A DNA stretch of 37,405 bases from Archangiaceae bacterium (GCA_016879935.1 JAACJQ010000440.1:1-37405), one strand, 5' to 3'; numbered from the stretch's first letter, positions 15,786 through 24,189 are shown. Numbers and translations: made by a program. Notes: generated from the letters alone by a model not told the origin.

Positions 15786-17540
15786 CCAGCATCACCACCT
15801 AGGAAAGTGGGCGCTGTCAGAATGCGCAAGACGAAGTCGCGGGCCTCTTTGAGGTCTGGGTCCCCCGCAAGGTCCTTCAGGAGCACCTGTCCAAGCCATG
15901 TGCTCTTGTGAGAGGACAAACCGCGGTGAAAACACTCAAGCTCCCCCACCGGCACGACCAGAATACCAATCTGCCCAAGGCGATGGAGCAGGCGCTTGGC
16001 TGAATTGAACGCATCGCCCTTGAATGCGCTGAGACCAACCTGCTTTGGCTCGACCCAGGCTTCTTTGATCGCGGCCAACTTCGACCTGACAGACTTCACC
16101 TTGGCATCTGAGCAGTCACTCCCCTTGACAGCAGTCTGAATCTCCTCACGCACCTCTTCAAGGATCTTGATCCGATCTTTGGACCCAGTTGCGGAATTGC
16201 GTGCAGCAGAATCAACAACCACCCATTCGGCTTCCAATGCCCCCTTCTCATCATCGGCAACACCGTGCGCATCCAGCAATCTCTGAATCAAACCCCAATC
16301 CCGCAACACGTCCATGTCAAGAACAGACACAATTCGAACACCTAGAGGGTGAAGAGCGAGGATAATCCCAGGGAAGGCGTCCTTCCCTCCCGCGCCCAAG
16401 AAGAGCGGGACCTCCACTGAACGCTCGTAAGGAAGTGAATCCGCGATCGCCTGATAGAATCGGCAATCGCCCTCAGACTCACAGAGAACACTCTTCTGAT
16501 GAAAGAGCGAATCTAGAAGGTTTGAGTTCCTAACCACCGGATTGTTCCAGAGTTCATTCAACTCGCGCTGACCCAACTGAGTAATCGACGGTTCACCTCC
16601 GTCAACCCGGGTCGTGCGAAGAACCCTGACTCGACTGCTGGAGTTCTTGGAATCTAGCAGGCCTTGAAGAAGCTGAATGCTATGGGTTGCAATGAACATC
16701 TGTGAGTCGGGGGACACCTCATCGACTAGCAACTGACCGAGTTTCGGGCATTGGGGCGGATGAAGAAATGCCTCTGGCTCGTCAATAAAGAAGAGCGACT
16801 TTGAACGCTCAATCAGCGCCAACAAGAGACCGATATAGCTTCGAACGCCGTCTCCCTCGGCGTGAACAGGAGGCATTCTAAGCGTGTCAGTCTCAGACCC
16901 ATCAACGAACTTCCGGAGAGAAATTGTGGTTCCGACTGGTTGCAGAACCACGTCAAACCCAAATGCCGATCTAACCCAAGCGCTGAGTTGAGCGACCAGC
17001 TTAGGATTGAGAAGAAGCGTTTGGAGACCAGTGGTCGGCGGTTGTTGAGATTCAACGTCAAACGTTTGACCAGCCTTGCATTCATGTAGTCGGTTTTCAG
17101 TCTCCACCACGGCGGCAAAGAACGGCGCCAGCTGCTCAAGACCGGTCGATGTCGAACTCCACCGAATTTCCGCAGTCGACCAATCGACCTGGGCGCCCCG
17201 ACTTACATACACACCTGAGACGCTCGACCTGCGGAAGTTGGAATCGAGCCAGGCCCGTAGATCTTCTACAGAACCGTCGCGAGCACTGCGGTACTGAGAT
17301 AGCCACTGCGGGCCGGGGCGATTAACTGGCAGTGTCGTGAGGCCCTCTCGGATCCGACGGAGCAACGTGCTCTTGCCGGAGTTATTGGGGCCGACGACGA
17401 CAACAATGCTGTCTCTCTCGAGGTTCAGCTCAAAGTTCGAGCCGACAACAATCTTCTCGACCCATGCGCGTGCTCGACCGTTTTTCTGGGGCTCCATTTG
17501 AAAAGCCTAGCAGAGACCGGTCGTTGGACCATTCTTGCCG
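15735..17540. other. Low-GC, probably horizontally acquired segment carrying the OLD-like nuclease
   Basis: Base composition drops sharply here compared with both sides. For example 16501-16560 has 26 G+C in 60, while 18001-18060 in the next gene has 37 in 60, and codon third positions lose their G/C bias. The left edge falls inside the signal-peptide codons of the lipase gene and the right edge within the short gap before the lipid kinase gene. I found no flanking direct repeats, integrase or transposase. Edges are approximate to a few tens of bases. Confidence 0.7.
15782..17497 (-). CDS. OLD-family ATPase with TOPRIM nuclease domain (probable phage defence)
   Basis: A 571-residue two-domain protein. 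The N-terminal ABC-type ATPase has Walker A GPNNSGKST (36-44), a degenerate signature in AEGDGVRSY (about 213-221), Walker B LFFIDEPEAFLHP (about 235-247) and an H-loop ATHSIQLLQG (about 270). The C-terminal TOPRIM domain has its acidic residues in LCESEGDCRFY (about 338-348) and LDMDV (about 393-397). The layout matches the overcoming-lysogenization-defect (OLD) nucleases, which cut DNA and often act in phage defence. No UvrD-like helicase (GajB) is adjacent, so it is class 1-like rather than Gabija. It lies in a low-GC segment between a lipid kinase gene and a lipase gene whose start it overlaps by ATGA. Defence is inferred from family and context. Confidence 0.85.
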   Translation of the reverse strand: MEPQKNGRARAWVEKIVVGSNFELNLERDSIVVVVGPNNSGKSTLLRRIREGLTTLPVNRPGPQWLSQYRSARDGSVEDLRAWLDSNFRRSSVSGVYVSRGAQVDWSTAEIRWSSTSTGLEQLAPFFAAVVETENRLHECKAGQTFDVESQQPPTTGLQTLLLNPKLVAQLSAWVRSAFGFDVVLQPVGTTISLRKFVDGSETDTLRMPPVHAEGDGVRSYIGLLLALIERSKSLFFIDEPEAFLHPPQCPKLGQLLVDEVSPDSQMFIATHSIQLLQGLLDSKNSSSRVRVLRTTRVDGGEPSITQLGQRELNELWNNPVVRNSNLLDSLFHQKSVLCESEGDCRFYQAIADSLPYERSVEVPLFLGAGGKDAFPGIILALHPLGVRIVSVLDMDVLRDWGLIQRLLDAHGVADDEKGALEAEWVVVDSAARNSATGSKDRIKILEEVREEIQTAVKGSDCSDAKVKSVRSKLAAIKEAWVEPKQVGLSAFKGDAFNSAKRLLHRLGQIGILVVPVGELECFHRGLSSHKSTWLGQVLLKDLAGDPDLKEARDFVLRILTAPTFLGGDAG

Positions 17541-17543
17541 ATG

Positions 17544-18551
17544 TCAGGCGCGCGCTTTGAGCCGGCTCCAGTCGACGACGGGCACGATGTGCGGCGCGAT
17601 GCGGTACTCCACCTGTCGCCGCAGCCCGATGATGTCGCCGCCCACCTCGACCGGCACGTCGCGATCGAACTCCATGCGGCACGCGGTGACGAGAAAGTCG
17701 TGGCTGTGCGGCAGCGGGTGCACGCCATTCCACAGCGATGGAATCTTGAGCGTCGCCTGCGCGGGCGTCGCGGCGTACACGCGCGCGTGCATGAAGCCGG
17801 GCTTCGTTCGCGCGAAGTGGAGCGCCTTCATGCCGAAGCCGAGCTCCATCGTGGTGCCTGCGCCAGCGACGCCGTACGGCCCCTCGTAGAGCACGGTGCC
17901 CGGCCCGCCGTTCGGCACCTCGACGACGTTGCCGTGCGGGTCGAACGTGTACGCGCGCTCGCCCAGGTTCGTCACGCGCACCTGCGGCCGCGTCTTCGCC
18001 ATCACGTTGCGCGGAATGGTGCGGCCGAAGAGCGAGGTGAAGTAGCCGAGCTCTCCTTCGACGAGCTTCTTGAACATCTTCGCCTGCGCGCGCTGCACCT
18101 TGTAGTCGTGAAGAATCTCGGCGCCCCACCCTGCGTCGGCGAACGGCGTGAGGCGGCCTTCGACCTCGAGCAGCCAGAAGTCGCTCGTCGGTACCGTCGC
18201 GTCTCCGCGCTCGAGCACCTTTTGCATCGTCTCGAGCGCAGCCTTCGGAGACGGCGCGCTCGTGCTGAACGCCCACGCGTTGCCCGTGCCGAGCGGCACC
18301 AGCCCGAGGGTGGGGAACGAGAGGCCCCGCGCCCGCATCGCGTCGAGAATGCCGATGGCCGTGCCGTCACCGCCACCCGAGAGCACCACCCGTGGCGTCG
18401 GGCCCTTCATCGCGTCGTCGACGAAGCGGTTCACGTCGTCGACGGTACGCGTGGCGACCACCTTCGAGTTCGGCAACAGCTTGCGGGCCCACGCTGCGAA
18501 TCGTTCGGAGCCTCTGCGCGCGTTCAGGTTCACCACCACGGCGATGTCCAT
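17544..18551 (-). CDS. Diacylglycerol/sphingosine-kinase-family lipid kinase
   Basis: A 335-residue soluble kinase that would phosphorylate a lipid such as diacylglycerol at the membrane surface. The DAGK catalytic domain opens with VVVNLNARRG, followed by the ATP-binding motif VVLSGGGDGTAIG (about 55-67) and GLVPLGTGNAWAFS (about 83-96). The C-terminal beta-sandwich (about 125-330) follows, including a residue run GWGAEILHDY equivalent to the G.D family motif. The start ATG at 18551 gives a full-length YegS/DagK-like protein. It is codirectional with the nuclease gene downstream (46-base gap) and has host-like composition, unlike that gene. The exact lipid substrate cannot be read from the sequence. 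Confidence 0.9.
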   Translation of the reverse strand: MDIAVVVNLNARRGSERFAAWARKLLPNSKVVATRTVDDVNRFVDDAMKGPTPRVVLSGGGDGTAIGILDAMRARGLSFPTLGLVPLGTGNAWAFSTSAPSPKAALETMQKVLERGDATVPTSDFWLLEVEGRLTPFADAGWGAEILHDYKVQRAQAKMFKKLVEGELGYFTSLFGRTIPRNVMAKTRPQVRVTNLGERAYTFDPHGNVVEVPNGGPGTVLYEGPYGVAGAGTTMELGFGMKALHFARTKPGFMHARVYAATPAQATLKIPSLWNGVHPLPHSHDFLVTACRMEFDRDVPVEVGGDIIGLRRQVEYRIAPHIVPVVDWSRLKARA

Positions 18552-18698
18552 GGCGTGATTCGTAAGACGGCTCTGTCACCGGGCTGTCAGCGCACCAGTC
18601 CCCTACCCGGCCGATTGGAATGACCCAGTTTCGAGCGGGCCAACCCCTCGAAGCGTCGAGGGTCGCGCAAGGCATGCGTGATGCTGGGCCGAGGGTTC

Positions 18699-19619
18699 AT
18701 GCCCTCCCGCATCGTCTTTGCATTGTGCACGGTGGCTTCGTTTGCGTTCGCCGAGGTGAAGCCTGCCGCGATTCAGCTGTGTGTCGAGCTGCCGTTGAAC
18801 GAGCCGGTGTTCGTCAGCGCGGCGGGGCCGAAGCAGAAGAGCGTGGGGCGCGAGCTGTGGATGTTGGACTTCGACGTGCGCGTCGACGGCGTGCCGGCCG
18901 AGCGGGTGACGAAGGTGAGCGCCTCGTGTCTGCGCGCGTGGGTGTCACCGCGAAAGGTGAAGCGCATCGAGCTCGACTTCTCGCGGCTGGCGAACAACTT
19001 CACCTCGCACGGCCGCGACGTCGCCTTCGACCTGAAGTCAGACCTGCTCTACGACGCGGGCTCGTTCGTCGTCGAACAGGAGCCGTTCGCGACCATCTCG
19101 ACGAATCACCCCGGCACGCTGGTGCTCGAGCGCCTGACGGCGAATGGCCCGGTGCCCGAGCAGGCCGACCGTCTGCCCGTCGGTGAGTACCGCGTCTCGT
19201 TTCGGCCCGAGGTCGCGGCGCCGGGCCCGTGTGAGACGAAGCTCGAGGTCGCGACGATTGGCACGGTGACGCCCGAGCGGCAGCCTGCGCTCTTCGAAGA
19301 GCTGAAGACGCACTACGAGGCCGAGCTGCTGCCAGACGTGCTCTCGAAGCTGCACCTCACCTGTGACGCAGCCGAGGTGGCCGTCGTGCACACGAAGCTG
19401 GTCGACGGTGTGTTCTCGAAACCGTTCGAGCCGCTGGTCGAGCGTCACCGCCTCAAGTCGCGCGAGCCGACGGTGGAGCTCAAGCACCAGAGCGAGACGA
19501 CACCGATGGGCGAGCCGCTCGTCATCACCGTCGGCGCGGGTCAGCACTTCGACATCGTGACGACGGTACCGACCGAGGCAGAGGCCGCAGCGACGCCCGC
19601 GCTCAGCGCCACGCGGTGA
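18699..19619 (+). CDS. Secreted protein of unknown function
   Basis: A 306-residue exported protein with a clear signal peptide (IVFALCTVASFAFA, about 4-18). The body is beta-rich (VELPLNEPVFVSAAGPKQKS, LWMLDFDVRVDGVPAERV, GSFVVEQEPFATIST), with a conserved-looking GEYRVSFRPEV. I do not recognise a family. It may be a periplasmic or outer-membrane-associated myxobacterial protein. I chose ATG 18699, which follows GAGGG. GTG 18678 or ATG 18681 would add six or seven residues ahead of the signal peptide. It ends three bases before the convergent secretin-N-like gene, leaving no room for a conventional terminator. Confidence 0.7.
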   Translation: MPSRIVFALCTVASFAFAEVKPAAIQLCVELPLNEPVFVSAAGPKQKSVGRELWMLDFDVRVDGVPAERVTKVSASCLRAWVSPRKVKRIELDFSRLANNFTSHGRDVAFDLKSDLLYDAGSFVVEQEPFATISTNHPGTLVLERLTANGPVPEQADRLPVGEYRVSFRPEVAAPGPCETKLEVATIGTVTPERQPALFEELKTHYEAELLPDVLSKLHLTCDAAEVAVVHTKLVDGVFSKPFEPLVERHRLKSREPTVELKHQSETTPMGEPLVITVGAGQHFDIVTTVPTEAEAAATPALSATR

Positions 19620-19622
19620 AGG

Positions 19623-20192
19623 TCACTGGTCGACGTCGAGCTCGAGCGAGCGGCGGCGGCTGTTCGCGTACCAGAGGAACACGGTGACGGGCCCCGCCTC
19701 GGCGCAGCGGAAGCGCAGCTGATCATTCCCGATGGAGCTCATGGTGCACCGCCGGTGACTGCCCGGCGCCACCTTCTCGAGACCGCCTGGGCCTTGAACG
19801 TCGAACTCCACGCCGCGCGGCACGTGAAAGCCGTGCTCACCGTCCCACGTGAAGAGGGGAATGCCCGCGTCGACGGTGGCGGCCTCGACGGGCACCTGCT
19901 TCGGAGCGACCTCGACCTGCACGCCCTTCATCGCCATGCCGTACCAGAGCGCGATGGTGACGATGCCCGGCTTCTTCGCGATGAGCGTGAGCGAGGTCGG
20001 CTTGTCGGCCTGCACGTCGCAGATGGCGGCGTTGCTCGCGGCGACCCGGCTCAGCGGCTTCTTCAAGACGAGCTGCACCGTCTGCCCTTCGACGAGCTTC
20101 ACGGCCGAGCGGTCGTCCCAGACGATGGTCGAGACGCCGGCATCGGGAGCAGTGTTCAGCACGGTCAACGTGAGCGCCAGCAGCATGGGCAT
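19623..20192 (-). CDS. Exported protein with pilus/secretin N-terminal-like domain
   Basis: A 189-residue exported protein with a short signal sequence (MPMLLALTLTVLNTA). The segment at about 25-90 (KLVEGQTVQLVLKKPLSRV, then SNAAICDVQADKPTSLTLIA and KKPGIVTIALWYG) follows the pattern of the small domain at the N-terminus of RcpA/CpaC-type pilus secretins. Here it stands alone, without the secretin channel. The remainder has a second beta domain and two Cys (HRRCTMSS and RFRCAEAG) that could pair. The ATG at 20192 is preferred over upstream starts because it gives the signal peptide directly. The function is unknown. It is convergent with the preceding secreted protein gene and divergent from the pirin gene. 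Confidence 0.7.
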   Translation of the reverse strand: MPMLLALTLTVLNTAPDAGVSTIVWDDRSAVKLVEGQTVQLVLKKPLSRVAASNAAICDVQADKPTSLTLIAKKPGIVTIALWYGMAMKGVQVEVAPKQVPVEAATVDAGIPLFTWDGEHGFHVPRGVEFDVQGPGGLEKVAPGSHRRCTMSSIGNDQLRFRCAEAGPVTVFLWYANSRRRSLELDVDQ

Positions 20193-20299
20193 GTCGTACC
20201 TCGACAGCAGCGACACCGACCGGGTTTCGTGTTTCGGCGAACGCAGTGTCCCAGACGAGCGGGCTCGCCGAAGCTTCACCAGCGTGGCAAAGACAGACC

Positions 20300-21040
20300 G
20301 TGCCGCTGACCCGACGAGCGCTGGTGCTGGGTGCTTCGACGCTCGTCGCGTGCCGGAAGACGCCCATGCCCACCGTTCGCCATCGCCCGCTCTCGGAGTT
20401 GCCGTCGACCACCCTGCCGTGGCTCGCGCTGAAGGACCACTTCATCGCGACGGTGGGGCCGTCTGCCGGGCAGGGGTCGAGGCTGGGCCCGCTGCTCGTG
20501 CTGGCCGACGCGACCTTCATGCCGCGCTCGCGCTTTCCGCTGCACCCGCATCAGGAGGTCGAGATTCTCTCCATCGTCGTCGACGGAGAGCTGAGCCATC
20601 ACGGCGACCAGGCGCACGGCGCGACGCTGAAGGCCCGCGAGGTGCAGCTCATCTCGTCACGCGACGGCATGTTCCACGCCGAGGGCAACGACACCGACGC
20701 GAAGACACGCATGCTGCAGATCTGGTTCGAGCCGACCTCGCACGGAGGTGCGCCAGCGTATTTCCGTCGAACGGTGGCGCGCGGTGGGCGTCAGTTCGTG
20801 GCGGGAGATGATGCGGTGCCGCTGCGCTGTGACGCGAAGGTCTGGTGGAGCGATCTCGACGACTCGAAGCAGACGCTGACGGTGGCTCCGGGCCGCGCGG
20901 CGTACGTGATGTCGTTGACGGCGCCGGTGACGTTGTCGACGGGCCAGACGCTCGCGGTGGGTGAAGGCGCTGAGGTCGGCTCCGGAGAGGTGACCCTGAG
21001 CTCGACGGGCGCTGCGCTCATCATCGATGTGCCGCGCTGA
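20300..21040 (+). CDS. Pirin-family bicupin with export signal
   Basis: A pirin-like double cupin of about 246 residues. Metal-binding residues of the N-terminal cupin are visible: HPHQEVEIL (the two His), SHHGD and FHAEGN (Glu). Pirins are usually cytosolic or nuclear, and some act as quercetinases. This one begins VPLTRRALVLGASTLVAC, a twin-arginine-type signal ending in a possible lipobox (LVAC). Export as a folded metalloprotein, perhaps as a lipoprotein, is therefore likely, and that is unusual. I chose GTG 20300 because the signal then sits at the N-terminus; GTG 20246 would add 18 residues. The gene is divergent from the secretin-N-like gene. The substrate is unknown. Confidence 0.85.
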   Translation: MPLTRRALVLGASTLVACRKTPMPTVRHRPLSELPSTTLPWLALKDHFIATVGPSAGQGSRLGPLLVLADATFMPRSRFPLHPHQEVEILSIVVDGELSHHGDQAHGATLKAREVQLISSRDGMFHAEGNDTDAKTRMLQIWFEPTSHGGAPAYFRRTVARGGRQFVAGDDAVPLRCDAKVWWSDLDDSKQTLTVAPGRAAYVMSLTAPVTLSTGQTLAVGEGAEVGSGEVTLSSTGAALIIDVPR

Positions 21041-21098
21041 GGGCGCGCGTGAAGACCGCCACTCGGCTCCCAGAATCGGCTCGACGACCTGGCCGGCC

Positions 21099-21398
21099 TC
21101 ACCCGCAGATGGGCAGCACGCCGTAGCGCCGTTCGAGCACCTGACTGCACGACACGCAGTTCGTCGCCTTCTGGAAGTCGGACGCGAGGCAATCGACCGA
21201 CGACGGCAGCACGGCGAAGTCGCGAATCAACTGCTCGCGCACGCGGTTGCACGTCTGCACGCAGTACGACCACGGGCCCGGCGGAGTCGACGTCAGCGAG
21301 GTGGTGGTGCGCGGAGGAGCGCCCTCGGACGACTCGATGTACTCCGCCCCGCCACAGCCCATCGACCCAACCAGCAGCACCACGAGCAATCGGTTCAT
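21099..21398 (-). CDS. Small Cys-rich lipoprotein, unknown function
   Basis: A 99-residue predicted lipoprotein with lipobox GSMGC (Cys15) after a short hydrophobic signal, then a Ser/Thr/Pro-rich linker. The compact domain has six Cys (YCVQTCNRV, VDCLASDF, NCVSCSQV, PICG) that could form three disulfides. No family is recognised. It lies 65 bases downstream of the caspase-like gene in the same direction, so it may be the last gene of that ECF operon. Confidence 0.65.
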   Translation of the reverse strand: MNRLLVVLLVGSMGCGGAEYIESSEGAPPRTTTSLTSTPPGPWSYCVQTCNRVREQLIRDFAVLPSSVDCLASDFQKATNCVSCSQVLERRYGVLPICG

Positions 21399-21463
21399 GC
21401 CCGAAGGACGAAGGAGCTCGCCAGAACCGGCCAGTCAGCGGGGCGAGTTCTTGTCCCACGACA

Positions 21464-22999
21464 TCAGCGCGGCGCTCCGGCCAGCAGCACCACTCCGAGG
21501 TTCGCGGTGACGTAGTGAAGCGCGCCAAGCGAACTCACGCTCACCTGGTCTCCGGCGTCGAGCTTCAACCCGAGCGCGCCGAACGAACCGAGACGGGCGA
21601 ACGCAAGCACCAGGCCCGCGTCGAAGCTCAGGGCCGGTGCGACCTCGAGCCGCTTCGTTCCGTACCGCTCGCCGACGACGCCACCACCGACAGAGACCGT
21701 CAGGCGCAGCTCGGAGGCGCCGGAGATGAGCGTGGGCTCCCAGGTCGCCGCCGTCGACGCGGTGAACTCGGGGACCACGAAGGTGGTCGGCACCACGCCG
21801 AAATCACGCTCGAGCTGGTCTCGTGTCGAGCGCGGGCTCTGGAACACGTAGGCCGCGCGCAGCACGCGCCACCCGAACGCGTGCGCGAAGAAGTGCGTGA
21901 AGTCGACCTGCGGCGCGAGGCCCACCGTGTAGATGTCGACCGGCGCGACGCTGAACTGCACACCAACCACTTCACGACCGCGCAGCTGCGAGGGCCCCTT
22001 CGTCGGCAACGTGAGCATGCCCACGAGCGTGAGGTCGGCTTCGTCGAGCTTCGTCGCCTGATCGGCGCTCACCTGCACCTCGCGCGAGTACACCTCTCCG
22101 TTGCGCACGCGCCGCACGAGGTACGGGCCGGGCACCAGCGCGAGCCGGAGCACCTGTTCCCCCGGCGCCGCCTCGACCACGGTGATGCCCGTCGACAACT
22201 GCACCACCTCGAGTGGGCCCTGCGACTGCGCGACGACGAGCTGCGTGCCCGCCTTCGGAGCCGTCGTCAGCACCACGTCTTGCCGGCCACGAAGCCGCAA
22301 GTCGAAGCTCGGGTGCTGCGGCTCGAGGCTGCGCGTCGCGGTGTCTCGAATCGTGAGCCGGTTCGCGTACGCGAACGCCTCCGAGAGCGTCACCTGGCCA
22401 TCGCCCGAGGTGTCTGCCGCGCCACGAAGCCCTCCGACGAGGTGGTGCGTGAAGAAGCTGCCGCGCAGCACCTCGGCCTCGTGGGCGTCTTCGAGCCCGG
22501 AGCTCGCGGCCAGCAACGCGGTGCCTTCGCTCGAGAGCGCGGGCACGCCGACCTCGAAGGCCTTCGTGGGTTTGAGGCCCTTCGCCTGCGTCCAACCTCC
22601 GCCGCGGCAGGCGTCGATGATGCCGATGCGCACGCCGCTGCCGGAGTCACCGAGGCGCTCCTTCAACGTCGCGAACGAGAGCGCCCGGCCTCCGGGGAAG
22701 AGCGCGGCCTCGTCGGCGTGGCCCGAGTAGTAGAAGACGAGCAGGCCGTCGTTGGCGGTCTCGGCGCGAGCGGTGTCGAGCGCCGCCAGCACGGCGTCTG
22801 GGTTCGGGTCGAGCAGCACCGTCACGTCGGAAGTCGCGAACCCTCCGCTCGTCTGCAACACGTCGGCGAGGTTCTGCGCGTCTCGATGCGCGAAGTGCAG
22901 CGGCGTGCGGCCATCGATGGCGGTGTTCGAGCCGACGAGCACCGCGCGACGTGCCGGCGTGGCGCTCACCAGCAGACTCAACAGGAGCGCACCCATCAT
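21464..22999 (-). CDS. Secreted caspase-like (peptidase C14) protease with EF-hand and beta-rich C-terminal domain
   Basis: A 511-residue exported protein. The signal peptide (about 1-15) is followed by a caspase p20-type domain with catalytic His94 in YYSGHAD and Cys131 in IIDACRGG. An EF-hand loop DTSGDGQVTLSE (about 196-207) could bind calcium, which activates several metacaspases and orthocaspases. Residues about 235-330 form a PEGA-like beta region. The last 180 residues resemble an outer-membrane beta-barrel or surface domain (LRLTVSVGGGVVG, LGALHYVTANLGVVLL). The start at 22999 overlaps the anti-sigma stop (ATGA), making it third in an ECF sigma / anti-sigma / protease operon. An envelope-stress-induced protease is the simplest inference. 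The substrate is unknown. Confidence 0.85.
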   Translation of the reverse strand: MMGALLLSLLVSATPARRAVLVGSNTAIDGRTPLHFAHRDAQNLADVLQTSGGFATSDVTVLLDPNPDAVLAALDTARAETANDGLLVFYYSGHADEAALFPGGRALSFATLKERLGDSGSGVRIGIIDACRGGGWTQAKGLKPTKAFEVGVPALSSEGTALLAASSGLEDAHEAEVLRGSFFTHHLVGGLRGAADTSGDGQVTLSEAFAYANRLTIRDTATRSLEPQHPSFDLRLRGRQDVVLTTAPKAGTQLVVAQSQGPLEVVQLSTGITVVEAAPGEQVLRLALVPGPYLVRRVRNGEVYSREVQVSADQATKLDEADLTLVGMLTLPTKGPSQLRGREVVGVQFSVAPVDIYTVGLAPQVDFTHFFAHAFGWRVLRAAYVFQSPRSTRDQLERDFGVVPTTFVVPEFTASTAATWEPTLISGASELRLTVSVGGGVVGERYGTKRLEVAPALSFDAGLVLAFARLGSFGALGLKLDAGDQVSVSSLGALHYVTANLGVVLLAGAPR

Positions 23000-23604
23000 C
23001 GGCTCCCCGCGCGCAGGTCGAAGCGGCGACACCACACCGCCACGCCGTCACACGCTTCGATGATGGCCGGCGTCACCACGTCGTTCGAGAGCACGACCCA
23101 GACGACGTCTCCACCGGGAGTGCCGTCGAGCGTCCACGCGGGCGTCATCGTCGTCTCCTTCACGAGCGCTTCGTAGAGCACGGTCCTGGTGGTGCCGTCG
23201 ATGACCGTCACCCGGCTCAACCCCTCGGGCGCGACCTGAAATCGAACGGAGTCGCCGACCGTGAGCGGCGCCCCTTTCCACTGCGAGACGTCGTCGCCGC
23301 GCTTCACCCACGCGATGGCCGTCGGCGGTCCCTTTGCGCGCAGCTCATCGGCAGGCCGAGCGCTGATCAGCACGACCATCACCAGCGCGGCCGCGACGGG
23401 AAGCAGCACCTGAAACCAGCGCTGCTTCCACCACGGCGCCGACGGGCGAAGCCCGAGCACGCGAGGGGGAATGGGAGCCGCGACGGACACCGCGTCGAGA
23501 TGCGCGCGGCACACGGAACACGCGCCCACGTGCGCCGCGACCTCGGGTGTCGAGGCTCCGAGCGCGTGCCGGTCGAGCGCGAGGAAAGAAGGGTGCTCGT
23601 TCAT
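22996..23604 (-). CDS. Transmembrane anti-sigma factor with zinc-finger motif
   Basis: A 202-residue single-pass membrane protein. The N-terminal cytosolic part has the HxxxCxxC anti-sigma zinc finger as HVGACSVC (His25, Cys29, Cys32). The membrane helix is at about 67-87 (VLLPVAAALVMVVLISA). The periplasmic part, about 115 residues, is beta-rich (VGDSVRFQVAPEGLSRVTVID) and may sense the signal. It should hold the upstream ECF sigma inactive until an envelope signal triggers release. Its start overlaps the sigma stop and its stop overlaps the caspase-like start, both as ATGA, so the three products are probably made together. Confidence 0.88.
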   Translation of the reverse strand: MNEHPSFLALDRHALGASTPEVAAHVGACSVCRAHLDAVSVAAPIPPRVLGLRPSAPWWKQRWFQVLLPVAAALVMVVLISARPADELRAKGPPTAIAWVKRGDDVSQWKGAPLTVGDSVRFQVAPEGLSRVTVIDGTTRTVLYEALVKETTMTPAWTLDGTPGGDVVWVVLSNDVVTPAIIEACDGVAVWCRRFDLRAGSR

Positions 23605-24062
23605 GACTTCACCTCGAGGCGGGCGACGCGTTCATCGAAGCGGGAGAGCAGGCGGCGCACGGTGCGCTCCGAGATGCCGAGCACGGCCGCGGCTTCGGGC
23701 TGCGTGAGACCGTCGAGACGCGAGAGCACCGCGACGTGCAGCTCGTCGGCATCGGCAACGCTCACGAGCCGCTGGAGCGTCTGACGATGACCCGTCGTCG
23801 CTTCGAGGTCGGGCGACACCGTCGCCTGCGGAACCGGGCGCTGGTGCATCGCGCGCTGCCGGAGCCGGTCGATGCACAGGTGCGTCGCCGACTTGTACAG
23901 CCACGCCGTCACGTCGCGAACGTCGTCAGACAGGCCGCGCTGCCAGAGCCGAACGAACACGTCTTGCGCCACGTCGTCGGCCTCGTCTGCGTCTTTCAAG
24001 ACACGTCGACACTTCTCGCGAACGAGCGGTGAAAAGCGTCGCCAGGCCTCCTGCACGTCCAC
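23601..24062 (-). CDS. ECF-family RNA polymerase sigma factor
   Basis: A 153-residue sigma-70 family protein with only regions 2 and 4. Region 2 is recognised by DEADDVAQDVFVRLWQRG and VTAWLYKSATHLCIDRLRQ. Region 4 is recognised by LDGLTQPEAAAVLGISERTVRRLLSRF (the helix-turn-helix LGISERTVRRLL is clear). It would direct transcription of its own operon and others when freed from the anti-sigma encoded next. The GTG start at 24062 has AGGGGA about 7 bases upstream. It is head to head with a second ECF gene across about 230 bases that hold two inverted repeats. Confidence 0.92.
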   Translation of the reverse strand: MDVQEAWRRFSPLVREKCRRVLKDADEADDVAQDVFVRLWQRGLSDDVRDVTAWLYKSATHLCIDRLRQRAMHQRPVPQATVSPDLEATTGHRQTLQRLVSVADADELHVAVLSRLDGLTQPEAAAVLGISERTVRRLLSRFDERVARLEVKS

Positions 24063-24189
24063 TCGGTTCCCCTGCGCCCTCGACTTCGCCGCTTCGTCCT
24101 CAGTTCGACTCCGCCGTCGCGAGCCAACCTCGCCGCGGCACGGAGCCGAAGTGATGATGGAGCCGTCGCTCCTCAGGCTCGCTTTGGGC

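Noticed and set aside
15782-17497. Gabija (GajA) or retron/PARIS effector identity for the ATPase-TOPRIM protein
   Set aside because: The domain order fits GajA, but there is no adjacent UvrD-like helicase, and I see no reverse transcriptase or second defence gene. A stand-alone OLD call is safer.
17515-17522. GACCGGTC palindrome at the right edge of the low-GC segment as an integration site
   Set aside because: It is only 8 bases, with no matching copy at the left edge and no integrase.
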